NCBI RefSeq assembly: GCF_009687845.1
Contig: NZ_BLAD01000054.1
Location: 59,483-123,482, forward strand
Direction of reading: 5' to 3'
Source: Acrocarpospora corrugata
GTDB taxonomy: Bacteria > Actinomycetota > Actinomycetes > Streptosporangiales > Streptosporangiaceae
DNA: 64,000 bases
Shown one piece after another: positions 33,974 to 43,458 of the stretch. The position numbers and the translations under genes were made by a program. How positions within the stretch are numbered: position 1 is the stretch's first letter; each line of letters opens with the position of its first letter. Under the pieces are notes generated by a model, which searched no databases, was not told the DNA's origin, and saw only the letters and a list, made by a program, of their open reading frames with translations.

Positions 33974-34260
33974 CAGGAATCCCGCTGGACCGTGGCCCAC
34001 AGGCCGTACGAATGGAGGATCTGCACGTCGCGTTCCATCTCCTCGCGGGTTCCGCTGGACACCACGGCCCGGCCCTTGTGGTGCACGTCGAGCATGAGTT
34101 TCTCGGCCTTCTCCCGGGTGAAACCGAAGACGCTCTGGAACACATACGTCACATAGGACATCAGGTTGACCGGGTCGTTCCAGACGATGGCCAGCCATGG
34201 CAGATCGGGCCGCACGTCGATTGCCGGACGCTCGACCTTCATTGGAGCGGTGCTACCCAC
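33973..34260 (-). CDS. clpS: ATP-dependent Clp protease adaptor ClpS
   Basis: This 95-residue adaptor binds N-degron substrates and delivers them to ClpAP/ClpCP. The motif [12 protein letters not shown] near residue 26 (Asn-Asp for N-terminal amino group binding) and the helix [12 protein letters not shown] with the ClpS His are present. The start is GTG 34260; in-frame ATG 34242 is an alternative. It is coupled to the DUF2017 gene and is divergent from pncB. Confidence 0.94.
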   Translation of the reverse strand: MGSTAPMKVERPAIDVRPDLPWLAIVWNDPVNLMSYVTYVFQSVFGFTREKAEKLMLDVHHKGRAVVSSGTREEMERDVQILHSYGLWATVQRDS

Positions 34261-34305
34261 ATCCCCAATCCTGCCCTACCGCGGTCGTACTCTCGACTCG
34301 TGCAG

Positions 34306-35577
34306 ATGACCATGAACACGGCGTTGCTTACCGACCACTACGAATTGACCATGCTGCAGGCCGCGCTGGCCAGCGGAGCCGCCCATCGGCGCGCGATTTT
34401 CGAGGTTTTCGCGCGGCGGCTGCCCGCCGGGCGGCGTTACGGCATGGTCGCGGGCACCGGACGCATCCTTGACGCAATCGAGAACTTCCAGTTCGGACCG
34501 CAGGAACTGGCCTTTCTCCGGGACCTGGTCGACGCCCCCACGTATGACTTCCTCGCTAGATTCCGGTTTTCCGGGGATATATACGGATATCGGGAAGGTG
34601 AGACGTACTACCCGGGGTCGCCGATCATGGTGGTCGAGGGGCCCTTCGCGGAGGCCGTCCTGCTGGAGACGGTCGTCCTGTCGATCCTCAACCACGACTG
34701 CGCCATCGCCTCCGCGGCCGCGCGGATGACGCGCGCCGCCGGGGACCGCCCGATCATCGAAATGGGCTCCCGCCGCACCCACGAACGCGCCGCCGTCGCC
34801 GCCTCCCGCGCCGCCTACCTGTGCGGATTCGGCTCCACCTCCAACCTGATGGCCGGTCTGGAGTACGGCGTGCCCACCGCAGGCACCTCCGCCCACGCCT
34901 TCACCCTGCTGCACGACTCCGAGGAAGCCGCCTTCCAGGCCCAGCTCGCCTCCCTCGGCGCGTCCACCACCCTCCTGATCGACACCTACGACGTGGCCAA
35001 AGCCGTGAAGACCGCCGTCGACCTGGCCGGACCCGGGCTGGGCGCGGTCCGCATCGACTCCGGCGACCTGGCCACCGCCGCCATCGAGGTCCGGCGGCTC
35101 CTCGACGACCTGGGCGCCCACCAGACCCGGATCGTCGTCACCAGCGACCTCGACGAGTTCGCCATCGCCGCCCTGGCCGCCGCCCCCGTCGACGGCTACG
35201 GCGTGGGCACCTCCCTGGTGACAGGATCCGGCGCGCCCACCGCCAACCTCGTCTACAAACTCGTCACCAGAGAGGATTCCACCGGCGCCCTCCAGCCGGT
35301 GGCCAAGAAGTCCGTCGGCAAACCCAGCCGGGGCGGCCGCAAATGGGCCTACCGGGCGCTACGCGACGGAACCGCGACCGCCGAGCTGGTCACCCTCGCC
35401 CCCGACGAGCACGCCGGACGCCCCCTGCTGGTCCCGCTGGTCCGCGACGGCGCCGTCGTCGGCCGGGAGCCTCTCCCCGCGGCGCGGGCCCGGGTGCGCG
35501 CCTCTGTGACGGAATTACCGGCAATAGCGCACAGCCTCTCGCCCGGGGATCCCGCGATCCCTACTATCTTTAAGTGA
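34306..35577 (+). CDS. pncB: nicotinate phosphoribosyltransferase
   Basis: This roughly 423-residue enzyme makes nicotinate mononucleotide in NAD salvage. Hallmarks are LLTDHYELTM at the N-terminus, EMGSRRTHE near residue 150, FGSTSN, AGTSAHAF, RIDSGDL and VTSDLDEF. The start could be GTG 34300, ATG 34306 or ATG 34312; none has a good ribosome-binding site, so a leaderless or near-leaderless message is likely. pncA follows by 60 bp, completing nicotinamide salvage. Confidence 0.95.
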   Translation: MTMNTALLTDHYELTMLQAALASGAAHRRAIFEVFARRLPAGRRYGMVAGTGRILDAIENFQFGPQELAFLRDLVDAPTYDFLARFRFSGDIYGYREGETYYPGSPIMVVEGPFAEAVLLETVVLSILNHDCAIASAAARMTRAAGDRPIIEMGSRRTHERAAVAASRAAYLCGFGSTSNLMAGLEYGVPTAGTSAHAFTLLHDSEEAAFQAQLASLGASTTLLIDTYDVAKAVKTAVDLAGPGLGAVRIDSGDLATAAIEVRRLLDDLGAHQTRIVVTSDLDEFAIAALAAAPVDGYGVGTSLVTGSGAPTANLVYKLVTREDSTGALQPVAKKSVGKPSRGGRKWAYRALRDGTATAELVTLAPDEHAGRPLLVPLVRDGAVVGREPLPAARARVRASVTELPAIAHSLSPGDPAIPTIFK

Positions 35578-35637
35578 TCGTGGGAGAGCGGCGCATGAGG
35601 ACGACGCCGGTCTCCCACGATCTTCTACGCTGGCTTC

Positions 35638-36210
35638 ATGCCTACCGCGCTTGTCATCGTGGACGTGCAGAACGACTTCTGCGAGGGCGGCAGCCTGCCG
35701 GTCGCCGGCGGCGCCGACGTGGCCGCGGCCATCACCGAACACCTGCGCACCCACCCGTATGACCACGTCGTGGCCACCCGCGACTACCACATCGACCCCG
35801 GCCCGCACTTCTCGGCGACCCCCGACTACGCCCAGACCTGGCCCGCCCACTGCGTGGCCGACACCCCCGGAGCGGACTTCCACCCCGCCTTCGACACCAC
35901 CAAAGTCCAACAAATCTTCAGCAAAGGCGCACACTCCGCCGCCTACAGCGGCTTCGAGGGCACCGCCCCCGACGGCGCCACCCTCGACTTCTGGCTCCGC
36001 TCGCACGCCGTCACCCACCTGGACATCGTCGGCATCGCCACCGACCACTGCGTCCGCGCCACCGCCCTGGACGCCGTCCGCCACGATTTCACCGTCCACG
36101 TCCTGCTCGACCTCACCGCCGGCGTGGCCCCCGCCACCACGGCCGCCGCCCTGGCCCAGCTCTCCGACGCCGGCGCCCACCTGACCGGCACCCCCGTCGT
36201 CCACCCCTGA
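35638..36210 (+). CDS. pncA: nicotinamidase
   Basis: This 190-residue isochorismatase-fold amidase turns nicotinamide into nicotinate, the substrate of the upstream pncB product. The catalytic Asp9 lies in VIVDVQNDFCEGG, metal ligands in RDYHIDPGPHF, and nucleophile Cys138 in ATDHCVRATALDA. Confidence 0.95.
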   Translation: MPTALVIVDVQNDFCEGGSLPVAGGADVAAAITEHLRTHPYDHVVATRDYHIDPGPHFSATPDYAQTWPAHCVADTPGADFHPAFDTTKVQQIFSKGAHSAAYSGFEGTAPDGATLDFWLRSHAVTHLDIVGIATDHCVRATALDAVRHDFTVHVLLDLTAGVAPATTAAALAQLSDAGAHLTGTPVVHP

Positions 36211-36260
36211 CCGGTACGCCAAAATCGGTGAGTGTCCAATACTTGCCGGTTCTTTGAGGA

Positions 36261-37037
36261 ATGTCCGTGTTCGCCGTGAGCAGCTCGGAACTGCTGCGAG
36301 CCCTCCAGGAGAGAGCCTCCCGCGCCCTCCCCGCCGCCCACATCGAGCACTCCGAAGGCTGGTGGCTACGCCACGCCCCCAACTGCTCCTGGTGGGTGGG
36401 CTCGGTGCAACCCCACACCGACACCAGCCCAGACGAACTCCCGCAAAGAATCATCGACGCCGAAAAGTTCTACGCCACCCACGGCGCGACCACCCGATTC
36501 CAGATCACCCCGGGAGCCTGCCCCGAACACCTCGACACCGCCCTCGCAACCCGCGGCTACCACCGGCAAAGCCCGATCTCATTACAGGTGGCGTCAACCA
36601 CACGGATCCTGGAACCGACACCAACGCCCGCGCCCACGCTACGCATTCATGTGCACGACCGACCGACATCTGAATGGTTCGAAACCTGGCACTCCGTGCA
36701 CACCCATGCCGACCCCCATTCCGAGCGCGCCATGCTCGACCGGGTAAAGGACCCCAGCGCCTACGCCTCCGCCCTGATCGGGCACGATGTCGTCGCCGTC
36801 GGCCGCACGGTAGCCGACACCGGCTGGGCAGGCGTATTCAACATGGCCACACGCCCCGAAGCACGCGGAAAGGGCGCGGCCCGCCAGGTCCTCACCGCTT
36901 TGGCCTCCTGGGCGAGCACCCACGAAGCCGACCACATGTACCTCCAGGTCGAGCCCGACAATCCCCCCGCCCTCCGCCTGTACGAACGCGCGGGTTTCCG
37001 CGAAATCTGCCGATACCACTACCGCAACGCGGAGTAA
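36261..37037 (+). CDS. GNAT-family N-acetyltransferase
   Basis: This 258-residue protein has an N-terminal GNAT-like half (residues about 1-110, without a clear acetyl-CoA loop) and a C-terminal canonical GNAT domain with NMATRPEARGKGAARQVLTAL near residue 193 and a final LQVEPDNPPALRLYERAGF. ATG 36261 abuts GAGGA; GTG 36267, six bases further, would have better spacing. The substrate is unknown. Confidence 0.8.
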   Translation: MSVFAVSSSELLRALQERASRALPAAHIEHSEGWWLRHAPNCSWWVGSVQPHTDTSPDELPQRIIDAEKFYATHGATTRFQITPGACPEHLDTALATRGYHRQSPISLQVASTTRILEPTPTPAPTLRIHVHDRPTSEWFETWHSVHTHADPHSERAMLDRVKDPSAYASALIGHDVVAVGRTVADTGWAGVFNMATRPEARGKGAARQVLTALASWASTHEADHMYLQVEPDNPPALRLYERAGFREICRYHYRNAE

Positions 37038-37128
37038 CCCCACCCATTCCACCACCCATCGAGCGGGCCGGCCTGGTCGACTTCGAGGCGACCGAAACCC
37101 GCCACGCGCCCAAGATGGCTGGCCCGCG

Positions 37129-37224
37129 CGACCGCGCAGACGCGATGGAGGGCGGCGCGCGCCAATCGTCCCCAGTAGCCACGCACGCCGACCATGCAGA
37201 CGCGGTGGGGAGCCGCCCGCGCCA
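37129..37224. repeat. two imperfect 36-bp direct repeats 60 bp apart
   Basis: Copies at 37129-37164 and 37189-37224 share CGACC, GCAGACGCG, TGG and CGCGCCA blocks and differ at about ten positions. They lie in the short gap between the convergent GNAT and helicase genes. No gene is seen here. Confidence 0.6.
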
Positions 37225-37241
37225 GAGACCGGGCACGTGAC

Positions 37242-38990
37242 CTACTTTCGCTGGCTGGCCCAGCGGCGGATCATGGCGATGCGTTCCCGGATCTGTTCGG
37301 CCGAGGCCTGGGCGATCGGGGGGCCGCCGCAGGAGCGGCGCAGGTCGGCGTGGATGACGCCGTGGGGCTGGCCGGTGCGATGGTTCCAGGCGCCGACGAG
37401 GCCGTTGAGTTCCTTGCGGAGTTCGTGGATGACCTCGTGCGGGGCGAGTTCGGCGGGGGCCGGTTTGGGCTGGCGGCGTTTGGCGGCCTGCTGGTCGGCC
37501 TGGCGTTTGCGCAGGAGTGAGGCCACCTGGTCGGGTTCGAGGAGGCCGGGCAGCCCGAGGAAGTCCTCCTCCTCGGGGGAGCCCGACGCGGCGGCGGTGC
37601 CGAATTCGCCGCCGTCGAACAGGACCCGGTCGAAGGTGGCGGAGGCTTCGAGCGTCTGGAAGGGGAGCTCGTCGCCGAGGGCGTCGGGCTGTTTCTGCTC
37701 ACGCTGCGCCTGTTCGAGGAGCAGGTCGTCCAGACCGTCCTCGTCGCGTTTGCGGTTCAGGATGTGGTCGCGTTCGGCTTCCATCTCCGCCGCGAAGGTC
37801 AGCAGCAGCGGCACCGAGGGCACGAAGACGGAGGCCGTCTCCCCGCGCTTGCGCATTCGGACGAAACGGCCGATGGCCTGGGCGAAGAACAGCGGCGTGG
37901 AGATGCTGGTGGCATAGATGCCGACGGCCAGACGGGGAATGTCGACGCCCTCGGAGACCATCCGGACGGCCACCAGCCAGCGCTGGGTGGAGAGACCGAA
38001 CTCCTTGATCTTCTTGGACGCGCCGGGGTCGTCGGAGAGCACGACGGTGGCGCCTTCGCCGGTGACCGTACGAAGGTGCTTGGCGTAGGCGCGGGCGGTC
38101 TCGTGGTCGGTGGCGATGATCAGGCCGCCCGCGTCGGGCATGCCCCGGCGGACCTCGGTGAGGCGGCGGTCGGCGGCCGTGATGACCTGCCGGATCCAGT
38201 CGCCCTTCGGGTCGAGGGCGGCCCGCCAGGCCTGGCCGAGCTGGTCCTTGGTGAGCGGCGTGCCGAGCGTGGCGGTGATCTCGTCACCGGCCCTGGTCCG
38301 CCATTTCATCTCGCCGGAGTAGGCCAGGAAGATCACCGGCCGGACGACGCCGTCGGCGAGCGCGGGGCCGTAGCCGTACGAATAGTCCGAAACGCTGCGG
38401 AGAGCGCCGTCGCCGTCCTCGGCGTAGGCCACGAAGGGGATCGGGTTGTCGTCGGACCGGAACGGCGTGCCGGTGAGCTGGAGCCGCCGGGTGGCCGGGT
38501 CGAACGCCTCGCGGATGCCGTCGCCCCAGGACTTGGCGTCGCCGGCGTGGTGGACCTCGTCGAAGATGACCAGCGTCTTGCGCGCCTCGGTGCGCGCCCG
38601 GTGCAGCGCCGGATGCATGGCGACCTGCGCGTAGGTGACCGCGACCCCGACGTAGTCCCGCGACGTCGCGCCCTGGCTGTTCTTGAACTCGGGATCGAGG
38701 CTGATGCCGACCCGGCCGGCCGCGTCGGCCCACTGCCGCTTCAGATGCTCGGTCGGCGTGACGACGGTGATCGACCGGATCACGCCGCGGTTCATCAGCT
38801 CGCTGGCGATGCGGAGCGCGTAGGTCGTCTTCCCGGCCCCCGGCGTCGCCACGGTCAGGAAGTCGCGCGGCTCCCGCTGGAAGTAGAGGTCGAACGCCTC
38901 CTGCTGCCAGGCGCGCAGCTTGGGGGCGGTCCCCCAGGCGGCCCGATCCGGATAAGAAGGCGACAGGTGAGACGCCGCGGACACGCTCAC
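37242..38990 (-). CDS. superfamily 2 DEAD/DEAH-type helicase
   Basis: This 582-residue helicase has a Q-motif-like RAWQQEAFD, motif I ATPGAGKTT at residues 48-56, DEVHH as motif II near 140, motif III LTGTPFRSD and a helicase C domain with VSEGVDIPRL and QAIGRFVRMR. The C-terminal 150 residues (after about 430) are charged and contain a lysine/arginine-rich RKRQADQQAAKRRQPKP. It is close to XPB/Rad25-like restriction-type helicases common in actinobacteria. It may act in DNA repair; the role is not established. Confidence 0.88.
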   Translation of the reverse strand: MSVSAASHLSPSYPDRAAWGTAPKLRAWQQEAFDLYFQREPRDFLTVATPGAGKTTYALRIASELMNRGVIRSITVVTPTEHLKRQWADAAGRVGISLDPEFKNSQGATSRDYVGVAVTYAQVAMHPALHRARTEARKTLVIFDEVHHAGDAKSWGDGIREAFDPATRRLQLTGTPFRSDDNPIPFVAYAEDGDGALRSVSDYSYGYGPALADGVVRPVIFLAYSGEMKWRTRAGDEITATLGTPLTKDQLGQAWRAALDPKGDWIRQVITAADRRLTEVRRGMPDAGGLIIATDHETARAYAKHLRTVTGEGATVVLSDDPGASKKIKEFGLSTQRWLVAVRMVSEGVDIPRLAVGIYATSISTPLFFAQAIGRFVRMRKRGETASVFVPSVPLLLTFAAEMEAERDHILNRKRDEDGLDDLLLEQAQREQKQPDALGDELPFQTLEASATFDRVLFDGGEFGTAAASGSPEEEDFLGLPGLLEPDQVASLLRKRQADQQAAKRRQPKPAPAELAPHEVIHELRKELNGLVGAWNHRTGQPHGVIHADLRRSCGGPPIAQASAEQIRERIAMIRRWASQRK

Positions 38991-39175
38991 TGCGCCCCCG
39001 CTTCCCGCTGATCAGCTGAGCGACCGCCGCCATGGCGGTGGATTCGCTTGCTCACCCGGCCTCCCCGTTCAGTTGTCCACCCGACACATCCCGGCCAGAG
39101 TAGCCGCCCCCACCGACAAACACGCCGACCACCGCGGATCCCGTCCCCCGCGCCAGCCGGTCCGGCCGGAATCCG

Positions 39176-39841
39176 TCAGCGCACGCCCGAGGTGATCAGA
39201 TCGATGTCAGCACGGGATTCCGGTGTGTCCGGATGCGCCAGCCCGAGCACCACGACCGTCCCCCCGGCGGGCGCGGTGAGAATGGTCACACGCAGGAACG
39301 CCGGGCGGTTCACCACGTCCCGGTATTCGGCGTGCAGCGCCCGGGTGTGCCCGGTCCGGCCGTCGACGGTGATCGCCTTGTCCTCCACGACGTCGACCGT
39401 GTCGCCGTGCAGGAGCAGCCGCGAGTACAGCTCGGTGAGCTCCACCAGTTCGGGCCGGATGGCGGCCGCGTCCAGCGGGTCGCCCGGCCGGAGCATGGCG
39501 ATGGCCAGGTCCCGGTTGCTGGCGACCGAGGTGAACCCGGTGACGGGCGCCAGCACGCCCTGCCGCCAGCCCGGCGGGAGCGGGTAGCTGACCCCGGCCA
39601 GGTCGTCGCTGACGGCGACCGTCTCCGGGGGCTCGTCCGGGCGGCCCAGCACCGCCAGCACGAGCACGGTGACCAGCGCTCCGGCCGTCAGCAGCGCCAG
39701 CGCGGCGAGCAGCAGGGTGACGGCCCAGCGGGGCAGCCGGCGCGGCGGGGCGGTCGGCGTGCCGTACCAGCGGGCGGAGGGGGGCAGGTCCTGGTCTGGC
39801 TCGCCCCGATCGGTGGGTGGCCAGACCCTCCCGTCGTCCAT
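39176..39841 (-). CDS. single-pass membrane protein of unknown function
   Basis: This 221-residue protein has a proline-rich cytoplasmic N-terminus (1-37), one transmembrane helix at about 40-66, and an extracytoplasmic alpha/beta domain (about 75-221) with GVSYPLPPGWRQGVLAPVTGF. That domain resembles PsbP/LpqN-type fold proteins seen in actinobacteria. I do not recognise a precise family. Confidence 0.6.
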   Translation of the reverse strand: MDDGRVWPPTDRGEPDQDLPPSARWYGTPTAPPRRLPRWAVTLLLAALALLTAGALVTVLVLAVLGRPDEPPETVAVSDDLAGVSYPLPPGWRQGVLAPVTGFTSVASNRDLAIAMLRPGDPLDAAAIRPELVELTELYSRLLLHGDTVDVVEDKAITVDGRTGHTRALHAEYRDVVNRPAFLRVTILTAPAGGTVVVLGLAHPDTPESRADIDLITSGVR

Positions 39842-39883
39842 GCCAGGAGTAATTCACGCCCGGGCCGGAACGGTCAATGCGGG

Positions 39884-40756
39884 TCAGACTTTCGGTATGC
39901 GGTAGGCCGTCCACATCTGCCGCATCCGCTCCGACTGGCCTGGGGTGAATTCGGACATGCAGCGGTCGAAGCTGTAGTCCATGTAGTTGTGGATCGGGTC
40001 GGTGCCGGGGATGCCGGGGCAGCTGTCCTTGGCCGACGGGCAGCCGTCGGTGGGGTGGCCCTCGGCGGGGGTGTCGTCCACCGAGTCGCCGGGCGCCTCG
40101 CAGCCGTTCTCGAAGGTGTGCAGCAGCCCGAACCAGTGCCCGATCTCGTGCACCCCGGTGAAGCCGCGGTCGAAGTTGCGCAACGCGCCGCCGGGCAGGC
40201 TGCGCCAGTCGATGACGACGCCGTCCAGCCTGGGGGTGTCGGGGAACCAGTGCGGATAGGTGGCATACCCCAGCACGAGCTCGCTGAGCTGCCCGACGAA
40301 CAGGTTGAGCGTCTCCCCGCCGCCGCGCCTGAGCAGGGTCTTCATCGGCTCCTCGTGGCCGAGCGGGTCGCGGAACCAGGCCTGGTTACGGGTCCTGGTG
40401 ATCCCCTTGAGCACGAACCTGATCCCGGTGTCGGTCCCGCCGAACCCCCCGCCGTAGGCCGTGTTGAGGGTCGCGACCTGGCCCTTGACGGCGCTGTCGG
40501 ACGCGCCGCGCTGGCCGTCGGTGAGCACGTGCACCCAGATCGGCACGTCGATCTGCGCGGCCACCACCCGGGAGGACAGCCGTTCCCGCAGCTCCCCCTC
40601 GACGCGGGCGAGCTCGGCGGCGTCCGGCTCGCGCGGTTCGCCCCGCGCCATCCGGGCCGCCCGCACCGCGCACTCACGATCCGCGACGGCGGAACCCGGC
40701 ACCAGGCCCAGCGTGAACAGGCATGCCAAAGAGACGGCGATCGTACGCCGGGCCAT
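39884..40756 (-). CDS. secreted M43-like zinc metalloprotease
   Basis: This 290-residue protein has an N-terminal signal peptide (RRTIAVSLACLFTLGLVPGSAVA) and the metzincin motif HEIGHWFGLLH with zinc ligands His203, His207 and His213 and catalytic Glu204. It is followed by a cysteine-containing loop (NGCEAPGDSVDDTPAEG) typical of pappalysin-like M43 peptidases. A later MDYSFD provides the Met-turn. It probably acts as an extracellular protease. The ATG at 40756 is preceded by GGGGGAAACGA. Confidence 0.9.
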   Translation of the reverse strand: MARRTIAVSLACLFTLGLVPGSAVADRECAVRAARMARGEPREPDAAELARVEGELRERLSSRVVAAQIDVPIWVHVLTDGQRGASDSAVKGQVATLNTAYGGGFGGTDTGIRFVLKGITRTRNQAWFRDPLGHEEPMKTLLRRGGGETLNLFVGQLSELVLGYATYPHWFPDTPRLDGVVIDWRSLPGGALRNFDRGFTGVHEIGHWFGLLHTFENGCEAPGDSVDDTPAEGHPTDGCPSAKDSCPGIPGTDPIHNYMDYSFDRCMSEFTPGQSERMRQMWTAYRIPKV

Positions 40757-40833
40757 TCGTTTCCCCCGATACGACTGGTCGGTCCAGCCTCCACACGCTA
40801 GCTGGATCGGACCTGGTCAGCGGGGAGCGACAC

Positions 40834-41079
40834 TCAGTCGTCGTCGCCGGAGGGGAGACCTTCGTAGATCTCCTTGCACTCCGGGCAGACCGGGTACTTC
40901 TTGGGATCCCGGCTCGGCGTCCACACCTTGCCGCAGAGCGCGCGGATCGGGATGCCGGTCACCATACTCTCGGTGATCTTGTTCGCGTCCGCGTAGTGCG
41001 AGAAACGCTCGTGGTCGCCGTCCCCGGTCGACAGGTCCGGCGTGACGTCCGCCTCGGGAAGAATCTTCGTACTGCTCAT
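40834..41079 (-). CDS. DUF3039 protein (zinc-ribbon-like)
   Basis: This 81-residue protein has one CGKVW and one CPECKEIYE, giving a small zinc-ribbon-like Cys set, and an acidic tail. The HYADANKITESMVTGIPIRALCG segment is the DUF3039 core. ATG 41079 is chosen; a GTG/ATG 24 bp upstream extends the frame with no conserved residues. The function is unknown. Confidence 0.85.
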   Translation of the reverse strand: MSSTKILPEADVTPDLSTGDGDHERFSHYADANKITESMVTGIPIRALCGKVWTPSRDPKKYPVCPECKEIYEGLPSGDDD

Positions 41080-41151
41080 CGCACCGAGTTTAGCCGCAGC
41101 CACGGGTACGGCTCCCGCCCGCGGGCGAGAGCCGTACCCGCCGAAAAGCGA

Positions 41152-42717
41152 TCAGCCCACATGCACGGGCGCGCCCTCGGTCTTGCGGCCGGCCTTGACC
41201 AGCAGGGCGAGTACGGCGGCGACGATCGCGACGCCGGTGCTCACCATGAAGCCGAGGTGCAGGCCGTCCATGAAGGACAGGTGGGAGGCGTTGGCGATGA
41301 CGCCGGCCACCTGCTCGGGCAGGCCGGGCGGGGCCATGCCCACCGAGGCCAGGCCCTTGAGGCCCTCGATCTGATCGGGCGGGATGGCGGCCGCGGCCGG
41401 GCCGAGGTAGCCGACGTACACGTCGGAGACCTTGGCGGCCACGACGGCGCCCAGGATGGCGGTGCCGAGGGCGCCGCCGACCTGCATGGCCGAGTTCTGC
41501 ACGCCGCCGGCGACGCCAGCCAGCTGCGGCGGGGCGTTGCCGACGATGATCTCGGTCGCGCCGACGAACACCGGGGACAGGCCGAACGCCAGCAGGGCGA
41601 ACGGGATGGCGCTGTCGATGAACTCGGCTTCGATGCTCAGCCGGGACATCAGGAACATGGCGGTCGCGGTGATGAGCATGCCGACCGCGATCGGGATGCG
41701 CGGCCCGATCTTGCCGATCACCAGACCGGCCAGCGGAGACGCGATGATCATGCCCGCGCTCATCGGGAGCATCCGGACGCCCGACTCCAGCGGGGTGAGC
41801 CCGTGCACGCCCTGGAAGAAGAACGTGAGGAAGAACATCGCCCCGAACATCGAGAAGGCCATCAGGATCATCAGGCCGGTGCCGATCGAGAACGACGCGT
41901 TCTTGAACAGGGTGAGCGGGAGCAGCGGCTCCTTGGCCCGGGTCTGCCAGAACAGGAACGCCGCGCCGACCAGCACGGTGGCGGCCAGGAAGCCCAGCGT
42001 GCCGGGGTCGCCCCAGCCCCACTCGGGCGCCTTGATGATCGCCCAGACCAGCGAGAACATGGTGACCGACAGCAGCACCACACCGGGCCAGTCGACCCGG
42101 GCGAGCAGCTGCGTCTTGCTCTCCCGCAGCGCCCACAGGCCCATCACCAGCGCCACCGCGCCGACCGGCACGTTGATGAAGAACACCGACTGCCAGCTCA
42201 CGTTCTCCACCAGCAGGCCGCCCACGATCGGCCCGGCCGCGCTGGACAGGCCGATGATGCCGCCCCACGCGCCCATCGCCATGTTCAGCCGGTCACCGGG
42301 GAACGCGAGCCGGAGCAGCGCCAGCGCGGCGGGCTGCAGCAGCGCGCCGAACAGGCCCTGGAGCACGCGGAACGCGATCAGCGCCTCGACCGAGGAGGTC
42401 AGGCCGATGGCGAGCGAGGTGAGCGCGAATCCGGCCACGCCGATCAGGAAGACCCGCTTGTGCCCGAACAGGTCGCCGAGCTTCCCCGCGGTGATCAGGA
42501 AAACCGCCAGGGCCAGCAGGTAGCCGCTGGTGACCCACTGCAGGTCGGCCAGGGAGGCGCCCAGTTCCTGGCCGATGACCGGGTTGGCGATGGCGACGAC
42601 GGTGCCATCCAGCATCACCATGATCACGCCGAGCGAAACGGCGAGCAACGTCAGCCAGGGGCGTCCCTGGCCAGGTTTCTCCGGCGCCTCGGCAGGCGCT
42701 GCTAATGCTTGGGCCAT
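41152..42717 (-). CDS. EmrB/QacA-type MFS drug efflux transporter (DHA2)
   Basis: This 521-residue transporter has 14 predicted membrane helices. Motif D1 MVMLDGTVVAIANPVIG is near residue 35, motif A GKLGDLFGHKRVFLIG is near 85, and motif C (GPIVGGLLVENVSWQSVFFINVP) is near 165. It exports drugs or toxic metabolites using proton flow. ATG 42717 has AGGGGGGAA 9-16 bp upstream. It is divergent from a TetR repressor, with inverted repeats in the gap. Confidence 0.93.
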   Translation of the reverse strand: MAQALAAPAEAPEKPGQGRPWLTLLAVSLGVIMVMLDGTVVAIANPVIGQELGASLADLQWVTSGYLLALAVFLITAGKLGDLFGHKRVFLIGVAGFALTSLAIGLTSSVEALIAFRVLQGLFGALLQPAALALLRLAFPGDRLNMAMGAWGGIIGLSSAAGPIVGGLLVENVSWQSVFFINVPVGAVALVMGLWALRESKTQLLARVDWPGVVLLSVTMFSLVWAIIKAPEWGWGDPGTLGFLAATVLVGAAFLFWQTRAKEPLLPLTLFKNASFSIGTGLMILMAFSMFGAMFFLTFFFQGVHGLTPLESGVRMLPMSAGMIIASPLAGLVIGKIGPRIPIAVGMLITATAMFLMSRLSIEAEFIDSAIPFALLAFGLSPVFVGATEIIVGNAPPQLAGVAGGVQNSAMQVGGALGTAILGAVVAAKVSDVYVGYLGPAAAAIPPDQIEGLKGLASVGMAPPGLPEQVAGVIANASHLSFMDGLHLGFMVSTGVAIVAAVLALLVKAGRKTEGAPVHVG

Positions 42718-42758
42718 GACGGGATTCCCCCCTGTAGAAGTCAACGCGTAGCAATTTA

Positions 42759-42817
42759 TGTCAGTGAGTGACAGATGACAAATCCTTTTATCCGACATAA
42801 GGTGACATCTGGCAGTG
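42759..42817. promoter_or_regulatory. candidate TetR operators in the MFS/TetR gap
   Basis: TGTCA (42759-42763) and TGACA (42769-42773) form a 5-5-5 inverted repeat. CAGATG (42772-42777) and CATCTG (about 42806-42811) form a second, wider pair. TGACA-type half-sites thus occur several times between the two divergent starts. Confidence 0.45.
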
Positions 42818-42849
42818 TGTGAACTTTGGGTTTCGAGGGGGTGACAGGG

Positions 42850-43455
42850 ATGGGTCTACGCGAGCGCAAGAAGCAGAAGACCCGGCTGGCCTTGATCGAC
42901 GCGGCCCTCGACCTGTTCCTCGAACAGGGCTACGAGGCCTCGACCATCGATCAGATCGCGGCGAACGTCGAGGTCTCGCCGCGGACGTTCTTCCGATATT
43001 TCGGTTCGAAGGAGGACGTCGCCCTGGCGTTGCTGGCCGACTCCCAGGACATATTTCTAGCGGAGCTGTCCGCCCGTCCTGAATCCGAGTCCCCCTTTGT
43101 GGCGATGGCGCAGGCGATGCGGCTGTCGCTGACGGCCATGGGCGAGGGCGACGAGGCCGACCACGCCCGGTTCGTCAAAACCCGCAGGCTGCTGGATCAC
43201 CACCCGCAGTTCATGGCGGGCCAGCGGCGGCTGATGATGGCCAACGAGCAGCGCCTGCTGGCCGAGATCGCCCGCCGCCGCGGCACCGACGACCTGCGCT
43301 CGCACTTCGTGCTCGCGCTGTTCACCACGGTGGCCCGGGTCGGCTTCGAGTACTGCCGGCCGGACGAGGTACGGGACGCGGACGCAATGGCCGCGCGGCT
43401 GGACGAGATCCTCGCCATCGCCGAGGCGTCGTTACGCCCGGACTGGGACAAGTAG
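42850..43455 (+). CDS. TetR-family transcriptional regulator
   Basis: This 201-residue regulator has an N-terminal helix-turn-helix (residues about 10-55, TIDQIAANVEVSPRTFFRYFGSKED) and a helical ligand domain with C-terminal MftR-like features. It is divergent from the EmrB-type pump and is its probable repressor. ATG 42850 is preferred to the in-frame GTG/ATG at 42826; the ribosome-binding site is weak. Confidence 0.92.
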   Translation: MGLRERKKQKTRLALIDAALDLFLEQGYEASTIDQIAANVEVSPRTFFRYFGSKEDVALALLADSQDIFLAELSARPESESPFVAMAQAMRLSLTAMGEGDEADHARFVKTRRLLDHHPQFMAGQRRLMMANEQRLLAEIARRRGTDDLRSHFVLALFTTVARVGFEYCRPDEVRDADAMAARLDEILAIAEASLRPDWDK

Positions 43456-43458
43456 GGA

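Noticed and set aside
40723..42705. 660-codon plus-strand frame opposite the MFS gene
   Set aside because: The minus strand encodes a 14-helix transporter with all motifs. The plus frame is a compositional shadow.
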